From positions 186,001 to 250,000 of the forward strand of contig NZ_VFOZ01000003.1 of the NCBI RefSeq assembly GCF_006716425.1: 64,000 bases of DNA, given 5' to 3'. Made by a program: the position numbers and the translations under genes. The notes under the pieces were generated by a model. That model had not been told where the DNA came from. It did not search any database and saw only the letters and a program-made list of their open reading frames with translations. This document shows positions 61,461-64,000 of this stretch, one piece after another. Origin of the DNA: Actinoallomurus bryophytorum (GTDB lineage: Bacteria; Actinomycetota; Actinomycetes; Streptosporangiales; Streptosporangiaceae). Within the stretch, counting starts at the first letter, position 1, and every line of letters begins with the position of its first letter.

Positions 61461-61664
61461 ATGGCGCTCTCGATGGAAGAGGAGCGGATCCTCACAGAGA
61501 TCGCATCTCAACTAGGACAGGAGGATCCGGCGCTGGCCGGCCGCCTGGCCGGCTTTGGGCGCCTTCGCAGGCGCCGGCGCATCAGGTCCATCGCGGCGGT
61601 CGTCGTCGCGATCCTCGTGATCGCCTCCCTGGTGGGAGCCGCCTTCGTGACGATCCCCACCTGA
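61461..61664 (+). CDS. DUF3040-family small membrane protein
   Basis: A 67-residue protein. MALSMEEERILTEIASQLGQEDPALAGRLAGFG is the DUF3040 signature, then a basic stretch (RRRRRIR) and one C-terminal membrane helix (IAAVVVAILVIASLVGAAFV). It would sit in the cytoplasmic membrane with its N-terminus inside. Function of this actinobacterial family is unknown. GGAGG lies before the ATG at 61461. It follows the importer operon after 204 bp and probably has its own promoter. Confidence 0.9.
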   Translation: MALSMEEERILTEIASQLGQEDPALAGRLAGFGRLRRRRRIRSIAAVVVAILVIASLVGAAFVTIPT

Positions 61665-61675
61665 CAGACGTGAGC

Positions 61676-61703
61676 GCCCCCGCCGGGTGACTCCGGCGAG
61701 GGC
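61676..61703. terminator. Candidate terminator after the DUF3040 gene
   Basis: GCCCCCGCCGG (61676-61686) and CCGGCGAGGGC (61693-61703) pair with one mismatch around GTGACT. Confidence 0.5.
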
Positions 61704-62082
61704 GGCACGCCAAGGGCCCGGTGTGGTGGTCGCCTCTCGGCGAAATGCACAACGCGGCTCCTGCTCCGGCCGAGGCCGGACGGTATTCCACGAAGGCGAT
61801 AGGTGAGGCCCGGGGACACATGCCACACCGGCACCTCAAGCCTAACTTGCCTCTCACAGTGGATATTCCTGCTCCGTCGCCCCGCCGGTCCCCTCCGTCA
61901 CATGGGACCCAGGAGCAATAACGCCGGGGCGGACCACCGATGGCCTTCGCGGCCGGCCCACCGGTTTTCACCACGTATGCAGGCCGGGCGGTTCTCCGAC
62001 CTGCCGGATCCCGTTGAGCCGATGTTCAGGATCATCGTGTTGACTGACCTGGTCACCCGCTGTCGAGACCAAGGTCCCCGCC
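61704..62082. other. ~380-bp intergenic region without a supported gene
   Basis: I see no frame with a good ribosome site and coding bias. TTGACT at 62040-62045 may be a -35 box for the acyltransferase gene, but no good -10 follows. The base composition is a little lower in GC than the flanks. Confidence 0.5.
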
Positions 62083-63219
62083 TTGACCACCACCGCCACG
62101 GCCGACGCGATGCCGGCCGCCGTTTCACCGGCCCCGCCGCGCCCGGGCGCGCGCGACCCCTATTTCGACAACGCCAAGTTCCTCGCGGTCGTCCTCGTCG
62201 TCATCGGCCACGCCTGGGAGCCGCTGCGGGGGGCGGACGTCGGCGGACGGGTGCTGGAGGCCGCGCAGACGTTCGTCTACGCGTTCCATCTTCCCGTCTT
62301 CATCGTGATGTGCGGCTACTTCTCGCGCGGGTTCACCGCCGGACAAGACCGTACGCGCAAGCTGGTCGGCGGGATCATCGTCCCGTACGTGATCTTCAGT
62401 GCCGCCTATCCGCTGTGGGCCGGGCTCCTGTCGGGCAACCACGTCGGCTGGGACCCTCTCGAGCCGTACTACCTGACCTGGTTCATGCCGGCCCTGCTGC
62501 TGTGGCGGCTGTCCACGCCGCTGTGGAAGCAGATCCGCTACCCGATCACCGCGGCGCTGGTGATCTCGATGCTCGCCGGGTTCGACACGCTGCCGAGCAT
62601 GCTGAACGCCGCCCAGGTGCTGTCGTTCCTGCCGTTCTTCGTCGTCGGTCTCACGCTGCGCCCGCACCACTTCGCGTTCCTGCGGCGCCGCGTGATGCGG
62701 ATCGTCGGCGCGGCGCTGCTGGTCCTGGGCGGCGGGGCCGCCTACGCCCTCGCGATGACCGTCGACCCCGAATGGGTGCACTGGCGGCGCAGTTTCGTCC
62801 AGCTCGGCGTCGGCGCGCCCGCCGGTGTGGGGTTCCGGCTGCTCGCCCTGGCCGCGGCGGTGGCGCTGACCATCGGCTTCCTGGCCGTGGTGCCGGGCAG
62901 GCGCACCTGGTTCACGCGCTTCGGGTCGGCGAGCATGTACGTCTACCTGCTGCACGGGTTCGCCACCCTGTTCCTGTCCTACCAGGGCTGGTACTACCGG
63001 ATCAGCGGCGCCGAGGTCGTGCTCGTGACCATCGGCTGTGTGGCACTGGCGGTGCTGCTTTCCAGCGGCGCCGCGCGCACGGCGTTCCGCTGGGCGGTCG
63101 AGCCTCACCTGAACTGGCTGTTCACCCCCAGGGTCCCCGAGCCCGCCGCCGTGGCCGGGCCACGGCCGGACGGCCGCACCCGGGGTGACTCCGGCGATCA
63201 GCGGACGATGAGGGCCTGA
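62083..63219 (+). CDS. Acyltransferase-3-family membrane protein
   Basis: A 378-residue protein with about ten membrane helices. RDPYFDNAKFLAVVLVVIGHAWEPL has the family's conserved His/Arg segment near the N-terminus, and FHLPVFIVMCGYFSRGF and YLTWFMPALLLWRLS match related OafA/YrhL- and fucose-4-O-acetylase-type proteins. It transfers an acyl group (often acetyl) to a sugar or lipid, acceptor unknown. The TTG at 62083 (AAGG upstream) is the taken start. It overlaps the converging NERD gene by 22 bp. Confidence 0.88.
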   Translation: MTTTATADAMPAAVSPAPPRPGARDPYFDNAKFLAVVLVVIGHAWEPLRGADVGGRVLEAAQTFVYAFHLPVFIVMCGYFSRGFTAGQDRTRKLVGGIIVPYVIFSAAYPLWAGLLSGNHVGWDPLEPYYLTWFMPALLLWRLSTPLWKQIRYPITAALVISMLAGFDTLPSMLNAAQVLSFLPFFVVGLTLRPHHFAFLRRRVMRIVGAALLVLGGGAAYALAMTVDPEWVHWRRSFVQLGVGAPAGVGFRLLALAAAVALTIGFLAVVPGRRTWFTRFGSASMYVYLLHGFATLFLSYQGWYYRISGAEVVLVTIGCVALAVLLSSGAARTAFRWAVEPHLNWLFTPRVPEPAAVAGPRPDGRTRGDSGDQRTMRA

Positions 63220-63953
63220 CGGCTGATGGGCAGGCGCGTCGCCGCGTCGAAGATGGCGGCGACCTGTTCGGGCGTGTAGCGGGCGCGACGGTTGCGGATC
63301 CACCCGGAGAGGCGGTGGGCGCGCAGAATGGTGACGCCCTCGGCGCCGACGTGACCGCGGCGAAGGTCGCCACCCCACACGATCGCCACCGGCTCGACGG
63401 CGATGTCGTCGCCGAGGCGCTCCCGCAGCATTTCGGCGGTTTTATCGGCCATCTCGCGCAATTCGGCGGCCACCTTACCGCCCGGCCGATCATCGATATA
63501 TAGGGTCCCTCGGTATTGTGCTATTTCGGTCTCCGGAGGAACTGCCCTGTTATCGACGAGCATCACGCCGGTGCTGCCGATGACCAAATGGTCGATCTGG
63601 CCGCGGCCCGGGACGCTCCGGCCGTGCAGCACCTTGTATCCCCGCCATTCGAGGGCCAGCCGCAGGACCCGTGCCGTCCGGCGCTCTCCCCGCTGCCCCT
63701 TGCGCCACACGCTCGAGGCCAGGCGCTGACGCCAGTGCCACAGAGCGTCGATGCCGGCGGCCAGCGCGGCGGCGAGCAGCCCGAACCAGAAGGCGACCGC
63801 CACGGTCCCGAGGATCAGCGCGGCCGCGGCGATGCCACCGCGGATCTGGAGCCGGCGCCGCAGGCCCTGTGCCCACAGCTGCTCGTGCACGGACTGCGGA
63901 GACCCGCCGACGAGCGCGGGGTTCTCCTGGACATAGATCGACTTACCGAACAT
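63198..63953 (-). CDS. NERD-domain (nuclease-related) membrane-anchored protein
   Basis: A 251-residue protein. A membrane segment lies at about residues 38-70 (GGIAAAALILGTVAVAFWFGLLAAALAAG). The NERD domain follows (GERRTARVLRLALEWRGYKVLHG, QIDHLVIGSTGVMLVDNR), with the conserved Asp in IDHLVIG; the usual PD-(D/E)xK-type lysine in VDNRAV is replaced by Arg (the family normally has a Lys here), so activity is uncertain. The C-terminal part ends with a short helical domain (YTPEQVAAIFDAATRLP). Confidence 0.87.
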   Translation of the reverse strand: MFGKSIYVQENPALVGGSPQSVHEQLWAQGLRRRLQIRGGIAAAALILGTVAVAFWFGLLAAALAAGIDALWHWRQRLASSVWRKGQRGERRTARVLRLALEWRGYKVLHGRSVPGRGQIDHLVIGSTGVMLVDNRAVPPETEIAQYRGTLYIDDRPGGKVAAELREMADKTAEMLRERLGDDIAVEPVAIVWGGDLRRGHVGAEGVTILRAHRLSGWIRNRRARYTPEQVAAIFDAATRLPISRQALIVR

Positions 63954-64000
63954 TTTCAGCAGCCTTTCCGCGACGGCGCCCTCATTGTTACTTGTTTCGC

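Noticed and set aside
61721-61921. 66-codon frame in the space before the acyltransferase gene
   Set aside because: No ribosome site, no coding bias and no recognisable family.

Overview
The window is very GC-rich, densely coded double-stranded bacterial DNA, almost certainly from an actinomycete (Actinomycetota; a Streptosporangiales/Thermomonosporaceae-like organism fits, but the genus cannot be fixed from sequence alone). The signs are an HrdB-type principal sigma factor with a sigma-R-like promoter, an ECF41 sigma factor with its partner gene, F420-type LLM oxidoreductases, an Rv2578c-like radical SAM protein, classical menaquinone (OSB pathway) genes, many GTG/TTG starts, GTGA/ATGA gene overlaps, and several promoters whose -10 box lies directly in front of the start codon (leaderless mRNAs). 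There are no rRNA or tRNA genes, insertion sequences, phage genes or CRISPR arrays that I can see.

Layout. 0-3 kb: 3' end of a rho gene converging on glmS, then a small conserved-looking protein. 3-11.3 kb: a run of small regulator/effector modules (SDR, TetR-MFS, AraC/VOC, LysR/epimerase, YCII, MFS/MarR), several with clear palindromic operators. 11.4-19.6 kb: HemD-wHTH fusion, AraC regulator, UvrA-like ABC protein, VOC, CMD/ECF41 pair, and the principal sigma factor. 19.9-25.7 kb: menE (with a lipoprotein and RidA gene) divergent from menB-menC-menD; the matching isochorismate synthase menF lies at 40.3-41.5 kb next to bioB. 25.8-30.5 kb: GlxA regulator coupled to an isochorismatase-like hydrolase, an AlkZ-like DNA glycosylase homologue, a DSP-type phosphatase, and a nitrilase homologue lacking its catalytic cysteine. 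30.7-36.8 kb: a four-gene overlapping unit (ABC exporter ATPase and permease, SNF2 helicase, SWIM protein) divergent from a TetR gene with tandem operators. 36.8-44.2 kb: XRE regulator/quinone oxidoreductase, a six-copy 15-bp minisatellite, bioB, menF, and a PadR-ABC exporter operon with a strong palindrome. 44.2-55.5 kb: metabolic and regulatory genes (ADH, deaminase, two LLM enzymes, Lrp, ArsR-SRPBCC, spermidine-synthase-like, radical SAM, M50 protease, GHL10 lipoprotein, YdeI, ABM). 55.5-64 kb: WYL regulator, then a sugar ABC importer locus headed by a gene that fuses a GntR DNA-binding domain to a solute-binding-protein domain, then a DUF3040 protein, an acyltransferase and a NERD protein.

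The most interesting item is the carbohydrate importer locus at 56.5-61.3 kb. A cytoplasmic GntR-solute-binding-protein fusion sits in front of a separate lipoprotein binding protein and two permeases with no ATPase gene, and similar 22-bp palindromes (TTTGC...CAAA) precede both the regulator and the transporter operon. This suggests a one-component sugar sensor derived from the transport binding protein. Other items worth checking are the Cys-to-Gly nitrilase homologue with an added N-terminal helical domain, an ~85-bp element in two copies whose 22-bp left end is identical, the minisatellite in which every unit carries an SD-like GGAG and an ATG, and the large set of predicted operators.
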